A DNA stretch of 64,000 bases from Hedera helix (lineage: Eukaryota; Streptophyta; Magnoliopsida; Apiales; Araliaceae), in contig OX359275.1 in assembly GCA_947179155.2 (NCBI GenBank), positions 42,207,898 to 42,271,897 on the forward strand. Reading direction: 5' to 3'. A model generated the notes under the pieces. It had not been told where the DNA came from and ran no database searches. It was given only the letters and a program-made list of their open reading frames with translations. This document shows, in pieces, positions 14,118 to 25,513 of the stretch (its first letter is position 1; the number at the start of each line of letters is the position of its first letter). The translations under genes were made by a program, and so were the position numbers.

Positions 14118-14371
14118 CTTTTTCCGTCCCAAAATAAAAGTCCTTTATTGACTTTTGTGGTCAAATTGATCATTTTTAAAATTAACAATTAAACATATAT
14201 ATTTAAATTTTTTTAAAAGAAAACATTGAGATTCGTACTAAATTGTATGTAGTTATAATATTTATAGGTTTTTTACATATATATAAAAGACTAATAAAAT
14301 CTATTGATTTGAAAAATGATCAATTTGATCATAAAAGTCAATAGAAGACTTTTATTTTGAAACAAAAGAAG
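14118..14371. mobile_element. Stowaway-like (Tc1/mariner) MITE
   Basis: A 254-bp element with long terminal inverted repeats. The left end CTTTTTCCGTCCCAAAATAA and right end TTATTTTGAAACAAAAGAAG are near-complementary, and the similarity extends inward for about 60 bases (TGATCAATTTGATCA is shared in inverse orientation). A TA dinucleotide flanks both ends, the target duplication expected of Stowaway elements. The CCGTCCC terminus is also typical of plant Stowaway. Confidence 0.8.
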
Positions 14372-16159
14372 TATATAATTAAAAAAAACCATGGATCCGC
14401 TAGTAACTCAATTCACTCATTTGCCAAGTCTAATTATTATTGTATATTTACTGTTCAAAATTAATATTAATATTGAATAATAAATATAATAATAACTTGT
14501 GCACAATATTTAAGACGTAAAATTTGATAACCAATATATACCAGTATATATATTTATATTGTTCAAGATAAATACCTGAAAGCAAAGTAAGAAAACCATC
14601 ATTACTAGAAGCAGTACATTCATCACAATCTTTCTTAATTTCAAATAGCTAGTTGCCTAGCTTGATAGTGGAAAAAGCACTGGACTAGATACCTAAATCA
14701 TCTTTCATATCCAGTTCAGTAAACATCAACAGTCTTTTCAACAACTGGGGCTGGGACTGGGACTGGGACTGAGACTAATCCATATTGGTAGTTGGTACCA
14801 TAAATCTTTACCATGTACTCTAGTAAGTAGGAGTTATTTTATGAACCACAACATTCCTCAAAACAAGGTCAATATTGGTACCATCAATCTTCAAAATGCA
14901 GTAAGTACGACTTATTTTTTGAATCACAACATTCCTCAAATAAAGGTCAACCATGAAAATGATAGATAAAGAGATGGGAGGTGCTTTCTCAATCTCTTTC
15001 ACTATCCTGAACAAAGTTGCAGACCACTAATTAACTCAACCAAATTTGGATCAGTTAAATACTCCTTGCATTCCGCAAAAGGACCTTCATTTAACTTTGA
15101 TATTGATTAATTTACGAATTCTAAAATTTATATTAAGATGCAATTTTATCTTAAAATTTAAAATTTGCCTTTACTTTGCAAGAAGTTTCTAATATTAATT
15201 TATTAACGAGTGAATTAAACAAAATTAAATAAATTCACATCAATTTCAAATTTTAAAATTTTATAAATTGATTAAAAAAAATATTAAATAAAATTTTTAT
15301 ATGGAACAAAGAAGTTTGTTTCATCTTGCTTCTCAATTTTTTCATTACTCTCAACTTGCTAGTTTGTGCTGCTTCGCAGCTCTAGCGGATGCCGCTAGCA
15401 CTAGAACCACGCCACTGTAACATCTTAAGAAGAGACGTGTAGTATCATGCAAATCTGCATGCTCTTAAACCTTAAATGCTCCAAAATTTTAAAATAAAAT
15501 CAAAGTGGGAGGAGATAGAATGTATAGGGGTGCCTGCGGTGTGATAATGACATTGGATTGTCCTCGCCACAACAGAACATTAACTACACTACCTGACAAG
15601 AAAAACTCAAAACTATGTTCTGCTAGACAGGCCTAGGCGACGGGGATATTAGAGCACCTAAGCGTCTATGTGGTTTTCTAGGCGAATACTTGGGCTTAAG
15701 CGGTGTTAATTTAATTTGATTAGTAAAAATATATAGATGAACTTTGAAATATATACAAGTATAATTAAAAATATATATATATAACATTTATTTATAATAT
15801 GACATAATTTAAATTATATAACACATACAACACAAGACGTGATATATTTATTAGGCCACTCGTTTATTTTTTTTATAAAGTTAGAAGCAAAAAACCAATA
15901 AAAAGGTCTCCCGGTAAGGGTTTTTTTTCCCTCCTTTTTCTCTTCTCTTTTTTTTTTCTTTTTAGAACTGTGATGCACTCTAAACGTTTTATTTTCTACT
16001 CATAATATTTTTCAAGATTGGGCATGCGCCAATACAGGCACCCAGCCCTTTTTTATAACACTGACTCAAAGTAATGGCAAGAATTCAAAGTTAATACATC
16101 GACGGATCCAAAAACTGTCATATTATAAGAACAAAATATGTACAAAAATGCCCAAACTA
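14372..16159. other. Spacer between Stowaway MITE and KH pseudogene
   Basis: No gene recognised. A simple GGGACT repeat occurs at 14746-14772. At 15630-15700 the text TAGGCGA...CTAGGCG is a motif also seen near 16930-17055, probably parts of a dispersed repeat. The rest is AT-rich. Confidence 0.4.
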
Positions 16160-16492
16160 TTTTTAATATTGGTAAGAACCTTGTGCACTGATGTTTTGGT
16201 TGGGGGCTTGCGGAGTGCTGACGTTTTGATAGTTTTGGTAAGGAGCCTGCTGAGGAGTACTACTGCTTTGGTACGGGGTTTCTGAGGCATTGATATTTGG
16301 GTAGGCACCTCGCTGAGCATTTAAGTCGTGATAGGAGCCACGTTGAGGATTGCTATTTTGACCGCGAGAACTGAAGTCCTGATAGGATCCGCATTGGGGG
16401 ATGAGGAATTGTATGTTGACCACGAGCATTGAAATCCTGATAGGTACGATGTCGAGGATTGTTATATTATCCACAGAAACTGTGAAACTTAG

Positions 16493-16612
16493 TATGTTTG
16501 GCAACAAAATTCCAAGGATTGGAATTGGAATTGAAAGCACATTAAATTGAAATTTAGTTAACTTTGGTGCTTAATTCCAAATGCAAGGTTTGAAATCATG
16601 TTGCCAAACATA
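16493..16612. mobile_element. Small MITE in the KH pseudogene tail
   Basis: A 120-bp element with perfect 14-base terminal inverted repeats, TATGTTTGGCAACA at the left and TGTTGCCAAACATA at the right. The interior is also largely self-complementary (TTCCAAGGATTGGAATTGGAA, CTTAATTCCAA). It separates the C-terminal repeat tail from the upstream part of the KH pseudogene. The ends suggest a hAT-type MITE. A target duplication is not clear. Confidence 0.75.
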
Positions 16613-17699
16613 GCATTAATGCTTCTCTAACGATTTCTATTTTAAGATATCTCTTTAAATTTTAACCTACATCACAACAAATATTTTAAAATATAATAAC
16701 CCTTTTGTTATTTAATTTTGACTCCAAGTATGGAGATTGGAGCCAGTAACTTTGAGGTTATTCATCAAGGCCTCTACCATTCTCCCACCCCATGGGGTCT
16801 TAAAATATAGTTCTGTATTATATGGAAACAAGTAATTAAACCAATGATATTAAGGGATGACCATCTAGACCACCAATACCAAGCCATGAACTTGATAAAT
16901 CCAAGAAAGCCTAAGCAAGAACCTGGGTTGCCACTTAGGCACCAGGGCGATCGCTTGGGTTCTGAGACATTTTGGAACGTCTCTAAATCTGGCTATCGCA
17001 TGTATACCTTACCGCCAGGACAACCTAACAGGTCAAGCACAACACTGTCTAGGCAGATATAAAAACTAAGTTCTAAATTGTGAACTTAATTATTTTTCTT
17101 CAACATCTATTAGGATCAAGGCCCCTAATTTAGAAAACTTAAGTTTCTGTGGCTACTTAAATTACTCTAGACCTATAAGTGACTCTACATAAGGACTCAA
17201 CTAACACAAGCTGCTCAAGTAAGAGTCCCAGACACCGGGCAAACTTTGACCATAACGTAGTAGAAACTATACCAAGTACACTTTTGATCAAATAAGCTTA
17301 CTAATTTCAGACCCAACACCTTTGTTTTAGATCTCAAAAGTTCTGATACTTTTCATCAATAAGCATGTAGTCACTAAGTTTACAGCTTAAACTCTGTGCT
17401 GCTAGTAGTCTCCCAATAACTTCTGCAACAATCCCACATAATTTCTTTAATTCATTTGGATGCAAGAATGTAGTAAAAACTCACATCACTTGAATTGCTC
17501 CATCTCATGCCCAAAACAGAACCTATGGCATTGTTTGGCATCTTCACCTCCATAAAGCTGTTGACATTTGAGTATCTGGAACACAAATAAGATATAATAT
17601 CTTCAATCACTGGAATCAAAACATGAAAACCAGAAAGAACGACAAAATAACATAAAATGCATCTATATGCATATATAAGCAATAAGTACCCAGTAGCGT

Positions 17700-19050
17700 T
17701 TTGATGAACTGGATAACTTGGAGGCTCATACTCACATCCACGATCCTTCAGAATATAGCATCAACAATTATTCAGTAACAGGAAGTGCCAGGCAATTTGA
17801 AGGAATCATCTCAAACATGAGAAAAAGAGTAAAGCAATAAACTTAATAAAAATTTTAAAGATAAATACATAAATAAAAGAAAAAAAAATCATGAATTTCA
17901 ATCTTCCTCTTTCCTAATCAGTACAAAATATCCCAAACAAAAAGACACCTTGGTGAAAGACAGCAAAATAACACTAAAACAAAAAACCTTGGTACTGTAG
18001 AAACAAAGCGGCAGTCAGGTGATGGTGGATCATGGGATTTTTTCCATATCTTTTGTATACTCTACGTGTACCAGGATGTCATCCCCTTTTGATATCTTTT
18101 AATACATGATCACTTATCAAAAACAAATGACAGATTTTTGTTAAATAAACAAGAATTCATCCATCCCAAGTAATTGATTCTCTTTCCATTTTGGGTGTCC
18201 CAATTTAATTGTCCTCATTCCACTATAAATGCATCTTTATATATGATTTTGTTTATAAGTACCTTCATACATAAAAATTTTAAAATGAGAGTTTGAAACT
18301 TTGTAAACCTCACAATAGTTATCAATATCTTATGATATGCAATACGTATCTTAAAATCCGATACATGAATAATTCAATGTTGGCGTATCTTAAACTTAAC
18401 CGTTTCTTACAATACGATGTACTGTATCTTATGATATGAGACATTAAAGCCTCTTTTCCTTAGAAGAGGTCCACTCTTATCTACAATAAGCCATAAAATG
18501 CCTTCTAAGATTTCTTTTCCTCTTTAAAAACTTTATAAAAACATTCTTTTTCATGTCTCTCTCACATGGAGATATAAACACAGCTTTGAAGTTGACTTTT
18601 TCTCTCCTCTTTATGGCTTTGTGTTATCTAAATTTTTGCCGAAGTGTGGGAAATTATTTGCCAAAGATATAGTGGTCTATATAGAGCTTATGAGAGCATA
18701 AGAGGTCTCAGTGAAAAATGTCCATGAACCAATTTAACTTTGTCCCACTTTCATTATCATAAATTGGATTTCAGATTTATTGTCCAAGTCATTATATTAT
18801 CAATACCAATTTCATAAAGGTCTTTATATGATCAGTACCAAATTTGAATAACAAAACAGTCACTGGAAGAAAAATTCATATGTTTCTAAACCCAAACAAA
18901 ACTACAGTGAACCAGTTGAAGAAGTATTATCTAGTACAAAAAACTGAAGGATTTAGAAAAGATCTGAACTAATGTTGGCAAAAAATAAGAACCACGTAAT
19001 CATAGAGCTTAACTAGTTCAACATAAACCTTTAACTGTACGCAAAAGATT
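17700..19050. other. Intronic stretch of the KH pseudogene
   Basis: No exon recognised between the KH4-side exon (19060-19280) and the KH5 fragment (about 17480-17580). The sequence is AT-rich. TATCTTATGATATG recurs at about 18325 and 18425. Confidence 0.4.
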
Positions 19051-21120
19051 TCTAGATAACGATTTCAGTATGAAGTACCTTGAAAAGATCATAACTATCA
19101 GAGCTACCAACTCCTATGGCGCCAAAAGGAGGTGGTTCCCTGCGTTGTGTGTTTCTTGGATGACTAAATCCTGGGTGTGTCTTATTTGGAGCAGGTTCAC
19201 CTACAGCTTTTGCATCTCGCAGATATCTCACTCCAAGTCTAGATGCAATCTCTGCCAATGCATCTTTAGCAGCACCAAAATTTCCGGATATCTGAACCAT
19301 CAGAACTAAGGATCAGATCCTGAATCATAAAAAACATTGGAAAGAGAGAAGAGTGTCTTGTGAAACAATATATTACCAGAATTATGGCACATGGCATATC
19401 GCCTGCACAAGCTCTTCATCTTCAGCTGCACACTTCAGCTTATCTTCATTCGAATAAACACAAATGTCAGCTTGCGTTCTTCTTCTCAACTCATTGATCG
19501 CATGACCTCCTTGTCCAAGGATGGAACCACTTTACTGGATGGAACAAGAAGTCTAGTAGTAATAGTTCCTTTTTCAGAGAATTCACTTGTTCCATTTGAA
19601 GCTGAAGAATGGCATCAATAGTTTGTGATCTTGGGTTCCCTGGAGCCTGAAAGAATATCAGAACATTTATCATGTGAATATTGATGATAATAAATCTATA
19701 AGAACCCGCAGGCAGCTAATTACTAAGGATGTCTGCATGAGGACTACGAATCAAGTGGAGGGAATCAAATACAAGATGGAGATATATCAAGATGCATGAA
19801 GAAAGGTTGAAAAGACTGACCCCTCAGATGAAGAGACACGAATCACATGCTCATCCGACTCTGATGACATATCTTCGACACGAATACTAGCTCCTGTCTC
19901 CTGCTGTACCTGTTTGACGTTGAAGCCTCCTTGGCCAATCACACCTCCAATTTTTGCAGCCGAGCATAGAATTTTCATAAAAAATCTTTAGGAGCTTCTC
20001 CATCATGTCCACCAGGAATACCATGAAAACCACCTTGCCCAAACCCAGAAGGTCCATTCCTGTATTCCACCATTCACGGCATTGGTGGTGGCCTGCCATG
20101 AGATTTAACATTTCGCTGAGACCACATAGGACTCCCTGGAGGGGGTATATTTCCAAATGGAGGACCAGGAGGATGAAAATCTTGACCCCCATAGGGCATT
20201 GGGAAACTTGAAGGAGGTTTATCCTTGAGTGGATTCTGATGTAACAGGGTAGACAGTTCACAGAGAGCCCTTCTTGCCATGGCTGGTTTACCTGACATCT
20301 GAAAAGTATCAAGGTAAGGGATTTTTTTGCTTGGTTTGTTCATAAATTAAATTCTGCTTGAAGTAGATAAAATCAAAATAAATGTCTGTCAGATAAATTT
20401 CAACAGCCAATTTCATGCGCTCAATACACTATGTTCAACTATATATTCACCTAAATGTGAGTTCATGCAGAATGAACTCTCTAAAAATAATCTTTTCTGA
20501 TATAGGAAATCGATATATTTTTTTGAACCCCCATGCCCCCAGGAAAACCTTTCAAGTCAAGTTACTGCATGGAATCTTCCGAGAAGCTGGAAAACCACAC
20601 TGCTATGAAGCTCTTCTCATCACACTAATGCCACATTTCAGAGTACATATAACATTCCCAGATCAAGATGTTCGGCAGGAAGTACTCGAATGTTCGCACC
20701 TGTCTTACTTCGCAATCTCTGAATGACATCTCCTTTCTTTCCTAAAAGACATCCCACCATATTATTAGGAACAAGAATCCGAATCCGAGCAGTGACCACA
20801 TTATCATTACCGTCAGATCCACCAAAAATGTCTTCCTCAACTATCCTGTCATGAACTTTCAAAAGAGCAACTTGGGCTGAACAACACGCTCCATGAGATC
20901 GTCTTCTTTATCAGTGCTGAGATCCTCATCATTATTTCCTGTACTATGGTTCTTTGGGAATTTTGTAGAAGGGCTATATATTATTATAACTCTCTGGTCT
21001 GAACCAGGAACAGAGTCAACAACTGTTATCTGTGCTCGGGGCTCCTCTCAGGGCTTTGACTATGCTTCCAATGACACTACCAATCTTTCTAGAAGATACC
21101 AGAGCACAAAATATTTAAGA

Positions 21121-21534
21121 GGGTGTTCGGGACCTTATAAGTTAGTCAACTCAATTTATAAGTTAATTTTTAATATTTAGTGTTCGGAAATGACTTATAT
21201 GCAACTCATAAGTTGACTTATTAATAAAAAAAATAAAAAAAGTTTTATTTATTTTTTTGAACTTATAAGTCATTTTTTAAGTTTTGGTCAAATCTATTGA
21301 AATATTCATTTTGCCCTCTTTTATTTTAACATGTTCTTTTGAGTGAAGGTTATTTTAATAATCTTTACATTTTATTTTAACTTATAAATCATTATTAGCC
21401 GAATACATCAACAACTATTTCTTATAATTTTCGATTTATAAGTAAAAGTGATGCCGAACACTTTAATTTATAAATATACTAAAATTTTAACTTTAAATCA
21501 AAAAAAAAAAAAAAAGTTAATCCCGAACATGCCC
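21121..21534. mobile_element. hAT-like MITE inserted just before KH1
   Basis: About 415 bp with terminal inverted repeats GGGTGTTCGGGA (left) and TCCCGAACATGCCC (right). Subterminal ACTTATAAGT-type palindromes are frequent inside (TTATAAGTTAG, CTTATAAGTCATT, ATTTATAAGT). The left end lies within about ten bases of the first codons of KH1, so it split the KH gene at or near an exon border. The ends look hAT-like, but I could not find an 8-bp target duplication. Confidence 0.7.
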
Positions 21535-21837
21535 CGAAAGGAATCAAAACTGGTTGTAGCATGAGATACAGATAGAAAATGGCATTTCTAAGGAGGCACG
21601 TATTTATGCTTAAGCTAAATTTTAACACTGCCGATCGATTTCTCAAAGAAAAAGCTTGAATAATAGGTAAACTTCATTTGAGCAGTAATTAGGTATAGAC
21701 GTAACTAAAACAATTCTTAAGTCCGTATTTCTCAGAGAAGATAAACATCCTAATAATTAATACGTACCTGAAAATAACTGAAAGTGGAATTCAGTTTAAA
21801 ACCAACGGACTGGTTTCGCTTGCCGGAACTCTCCATT

Positions 21838-22622
21838 TGGAAGGAGACCGACGGAAGACGGACAGAGTGGGGCGCGATTTCGGTCGGTTTTCGTACTTCA
21901 TATGTCATACGGATGGGCTGCCAATTTTCTGAGGCAATATTGTAGCTGCTATTGGGCTGCAGATCACACACCACCATTTAGAATATAATTTGTGATGTGA
22001 TAAACGACTCGGGTTAAGCCTCGAGTTTCCAATTATGATTCAATTCATTGTTTAAAGAGTATCAATAATTAAAATTTATGATTAATAATAAATTATTTTA
22101 TAATTTTTGTATTTATATTTTAATAAATATAATATAAAATTAATTTTAATTTAAAAAAATCAAAATTATATATTTAATTTCCAACTGCGCAAGTATTATA
22201 TATAATAGAATTAAAACCTTATATATAACACAGTTTAATTTCATATTTTATACTCCATAAAATTAGGTTATTACAACCTCTCAACTTAAACAAAGTATTA
22301 ATATCCCAATCAAATCTCACAAAAGGTCTCATGCTCAGCTCCTTAGGAAATTCAGGATTGCAGAGGTGGAAGTGTGGCAATTAATCTACACCTAGCCGGG
22401 GTTTATGAACTAGATCTAAATTTAAATTGGGAATAATCCTAACACCAGGTGGCCATAGATAGTACAATTGGAATCATAAAGTTTTATTTATTTTTTTATT
22501 ACATCTGATTCATATGAATAATTCTGTTATTTTATTATATTTTTTAATATGCGTAAAAAGTCTATTAAAATTTTTATTATGAAACAAAAGGAGTAATATA
22601 AATAACATACATACATACATAC

Positions 22623-22673
<51 letters not shown>

Positions 22674-23377
22674 GAGGGAGAGGGAGAGGGAGAGGGAGAA
22701 ATTCATAATAAATGATGACTATAAGTTGTTAAACTAAATCCCGCATGTCCTTTATAATGTATGTAAATCAAAATTAAAATAATAAAAAAAAAAAGATGGG
22801 ATCTCTGGTAGTATAATATTACAAATTAATTTAATTAATACCGCAACATAGTGTTACGGGAGGGGAAAAAATACTATTTTTAATTAAAAAGAGCAACATT
22901 CTTATTATAATATATCGATGTTTTAGTCCGAGTAGTATTACTTAATTTATGATAACTATAAGGTTGGGAGATCAAGTCTTGTCATATTAAAAAAAGGTGT
23001 GTGAGTGTTTTTAAATTTCAGTCTAAATTAATACCAAAATATAAATATATATATATATTGTTCCAGTAATCGGAGTGTTTCAATTAAACCCTACAAGCCC
23101 TGTATATGAAATAAACAAGCCATTTCCAATGTTTGATATCTTCGTGTGCATCTAATTTCACACAAAGAAAAAATATAGCATAAAGGGGTGAGAGAAATTA
23201 TAGTACAAAGAGGATAGAAAAACACTTTTATTACTATATTACCACTGAGTTTGTCTTTAAATGTGAAATTAAATATATACATTAATATGCTTGAATACGT
23301 AAACACTAGCACAATTGAACAAATTCCAAAGTCTTTTGCATGTAGACAATAACGTGATCACAAGTAGTGATCACAAG
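21838..23377. other. Spacer between KH pseudogene and hAT element
   Basis: The part next to 21840-21980 is the presumed 5' UTR or promoter of the KH pseudogene. The rest is AT-rich with no gene. It holds the compound microsatellite at 22610-22699 and a sequence near 22450-22600 ending in AAACAAAAGGAGTA, which resembles a Stowaway end. A 13-base tandem copy, GTGATCACAAGTA, lies at 23354-23379. Confidence 0.45.
22610..22699. repeat. Compound microsatellite (CATA)n-(AT)n-(GGGAGA)n
   Basis: Several CATA units run into about 20 AT units and then GGGAGA units, in the spacer upstream of the hAT element. Confidence 0.9.
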
Positions 23378-24084
23378 TAGCCCGAGGCCTAACTTTGGAT
23401 CTGGCCTGACCTAGTTCACTAAAAGTTTAGTTTAGTTTGTAGATTTTCTTTATTCGTTATTTCAATTCTCTCACTGCAGACGAAAACTTTATCTTTGTAA
23501 CAACTCATTCAATAAATAAAATAAAATTGACGTATTTTAATACGTTCATTCATACATGTTTGTTTATATACAAATAAAGAAATCCATGAAAACACATTGA
23601 ATAGTGTAATATATAAGGATTTTCCTTACCTAGCTAGAAACCTACACTTCTTACAGATCTTTCATTGCATCTTTATTTTAATAGATACTTAGCGTAACAA
23701 CTAGAAAGTCATTTGTAAAATAATAATAAAAAAGATAATTTTCATTATTGTAATTTGAAAGCTGTAACTTGTAATACATTACTTTTAATTAATACATCAA
23801 TTAAGTTTAAAATTTTAATTGGTGTTTGAATAATATTTAAAATTACTAAAAAAATTGTTTGAATGGATCGAATCGGACTGGACTGCCCTAGCTTGGCCCA
23901 AAGTCTGGCCTGGCCCAAGGCCTGGCCTGACCTGCAGGCCTCAACAAACCCCCTTTTTGAGCGTCAAGTCCGGCCCGGCTTGGCCTGCAGGCCAAAAGTC
24001 AAAGTCCCGGCTTGGCCTGGTCAACGGTCAAAGTCTGGCAGGCCCAGGCCGGGCCAGGCCAGGCAGGCCTGTTGTGCATGTCTA
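23378..24084. mobile_element. Non-autonomous hAT element, 707 bp
   Basis: The element begins TAGCCCGAGGCC and ends GTGCATGTCTA, matching the TAG...CTA ends common in plant hAT transposons. It is flanked by a perfect 8-bp direct repeat, ATCACAAG, at 23370-23377 and 24085-24092, the target size made by hAT transposases. Its right part (23870-24070) is GC-rich and built from many GGCCTGGCC/GCAGGCC variants. No transposase reading frame is present, so it depends on a helper. Terminal inverted repeats beyond the first few bases are weak. Confidence 0.75.
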
Positions 24085-24561
24085 ATCACAAGTCCCAGTA
24101 CTTCAACATTCACAAAGTTTTACTAGTATAATTACCAGGAAAAAGTGTGTTTTACCCTACTTTTTTTCCCCCTTTTTATGAATAAAGCCTCAACCTTTTT
24201 TTTATCTGCTAAAAGAGGATAAAAATAAAATAAAAATAGAAGCATCATGTAAACGATCGAGATGGTGAATTTTCTTTCACTACTTGTAAACCAACTAAAA
24301 TTATGAATTTGAGCAAGTTTTTGTGTGAAAGATAAGAAAAGAAAAGAAAAGAAGAAGGACTAGACCTTATTTTTCCCTCAGTTCATACACACACACACAC
24401 ATCACTCTGTCTATTACATTACTACTATATATGTATAATCACAATCGTACATCATTTATCTTGAAGGGCAAAAGGTTAATAAGCCAAGAAACAAAAAATT
24501 TGAAAGCAAAACAGCTGATCAGACCGGTCAAAACTACTGGTGGCTTGATTGATTATCGTAA

Positions 24562-25513
24562 TCACGCCATATAGTCAAGCCTCAGCTCCATCTTACAGAC
24601 TCCATGTCCATCAGATAGATCACTTTTCTTGTTAATCACGCTGCGTGACACCGGCTCAAGGCCCAGAGTCAGCTCCAGCTCAAACTCACCGTCCTCGGGA
24701 TCATCCCCTTCAATAGATTGCTTTGGAGAATACTCCGGCTCCGCGCCTCTAAAAAGAACCGGAGTTTCAGCTTCAGCTATATCCACAGAAGCAAAGCTCT
24801 GAGTCTCCCGTCTTTCCACATTCGGTGCCGCCTGAGACTGGTGACTTAACGACGACTCATGACTCGGCGACCGATTGAACTCGTCATGACCCAACTCATC
24901 CCCCGATCCAGCACAAAGCGGACTAGAGTTAGGCTTGAAAGCTGATCTCTTGAACCGGCACCGATTCCTGACTCGGTGAAGCTGGCTCACCCCTGCAGAA
25001 TTATCATCCTTTGAGACATGACGAATATCGTAAGCCTTGAGCGGCGGCCCGTTATTAGTCTCGGCAGCGTCAGTAGCAACCTGGGTAATCGGGTTTCCTT
25101 TCAAAACCGCCTCCACAGCATTCTGGCAAGTCTGCCAATTCCCGGACCACAGCAACCCGACAGATCCATAAATCGGGTTCACAATCCGACCACAAGCTTC
25201 GTATAATAGTGACCTAAAAATAGCTGTATTAACCAAAGAAATGAAAAAGCGTAAATAACATAATTGTAATTAATAAAGTGTGAAAATGATAAATGGACAA
25301 GTAATGATGGATGTAGTATTGACCAGGACGAAGGTGGTCGGGACCGGCGTTGGTGAGGTTGATAAGGCCGGCGCGGCCGTAAAACTTAGCGAGGAAAAGG
25401 GTGGCATTGGCTTGGGAGTCGGGCGTGTTGATCCACTGAAGGGAAGGTCTGATGCTACAGTTATCACTGCACCCCTTTCGGAGTACTCTGCAACCATTAC
25501 AGCTCATTCGCAT
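24562..25513 (-). CDS. LOB-domain transcription factor, class II (LBD40/41/42 type)
   Basis: This is a plant-specific nuclear DNA-binding protein. Two exons, 25324-25513 and 24562-25223, join in frame (GCC/GCT Ala split across the intron) to give 283 residues. The N-terminus MRMSCNGCRVLRKGC shows the CX2CX6CX3C zinc-finger-like block at Cys5, 8, 15 and 19. It is followed by the GAS block with FLAKFYGRAGL and the conserved AIFRSLLYEACGRIVNPIYG spanning the splice site, as in class II LBDs. The C-terminal half is low in conservation but ends with LELTLGLEP, an LxLxL (EAR-type) repression motif, suggesting a repressor. The start is the first of two Met codons (MRM), as in Arabidopsis LBD41. Nothing appears broken. 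The LBD37/38/39 subgroup is less likely because of the RPSLQW and IVNPIYG wording. Which of LBD40, 41 or 42 it matches is not resolved. Confidence 0.93.

Larger units (their letters stand above)
16160..21836 (-). pseudogene. Decayed multi-KH RNA-binding protein gene (HEN4/At4g18375-like)
   Basis: Intact relatives are nuclear RNA-binding proteins with about five KH domains, acting in pre-mRNA processing. Recognisable pieces in gene order are: first exon 21768-21836 (MESSGKRNQ, ending in donor CAG|GTACGT), KH1 about 20890-21118, KH2 about 20690-20870 (VGCLLGKKGDVIQRLRSKTG), a proline-rich linker at 20074-20312, KH3 about 19800-19980 (AKIGGVIGQGGFNVKQ), KH4 about 19395-19650, the next exon 19060-19280 (ISGNFGAAKDALAEIASRLG), KH5 part about 17480-17580, and a C-terminal repeat tail ending at 16163 (SAQGSYQY). 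The frame is broken repeatedly. There is TGA for an expected Trp at 20074-20076. Single-base shifts lie near 19980, 19595 and 19525, and more in KH1. The KH1 GxxG loop is deleted (VIGSIVK for VIGKGGxIVK), and the KH5 loop reads GMRW. Two MITEs sit inside it. It could still be transcribed but cannot encode the full protein. The comparison with intact relatives is from memory. Confidence 0.85.

Noticed and set aside
16163..16540. A separate small Gln/Asn-rich protein gene
   Set aside because: The repeat tail matches the C-terminus of KH proteins of this type; its first third is MITE sequence, so it is part of the pseudogene.
23855..24126. GC-rich open frames with repeated Gly/Pro/Ala/Trp wording
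   Set aside because: They arise from GGCCTGGCC repeats inside the hAT element, open in two frames at once, and match no protein.
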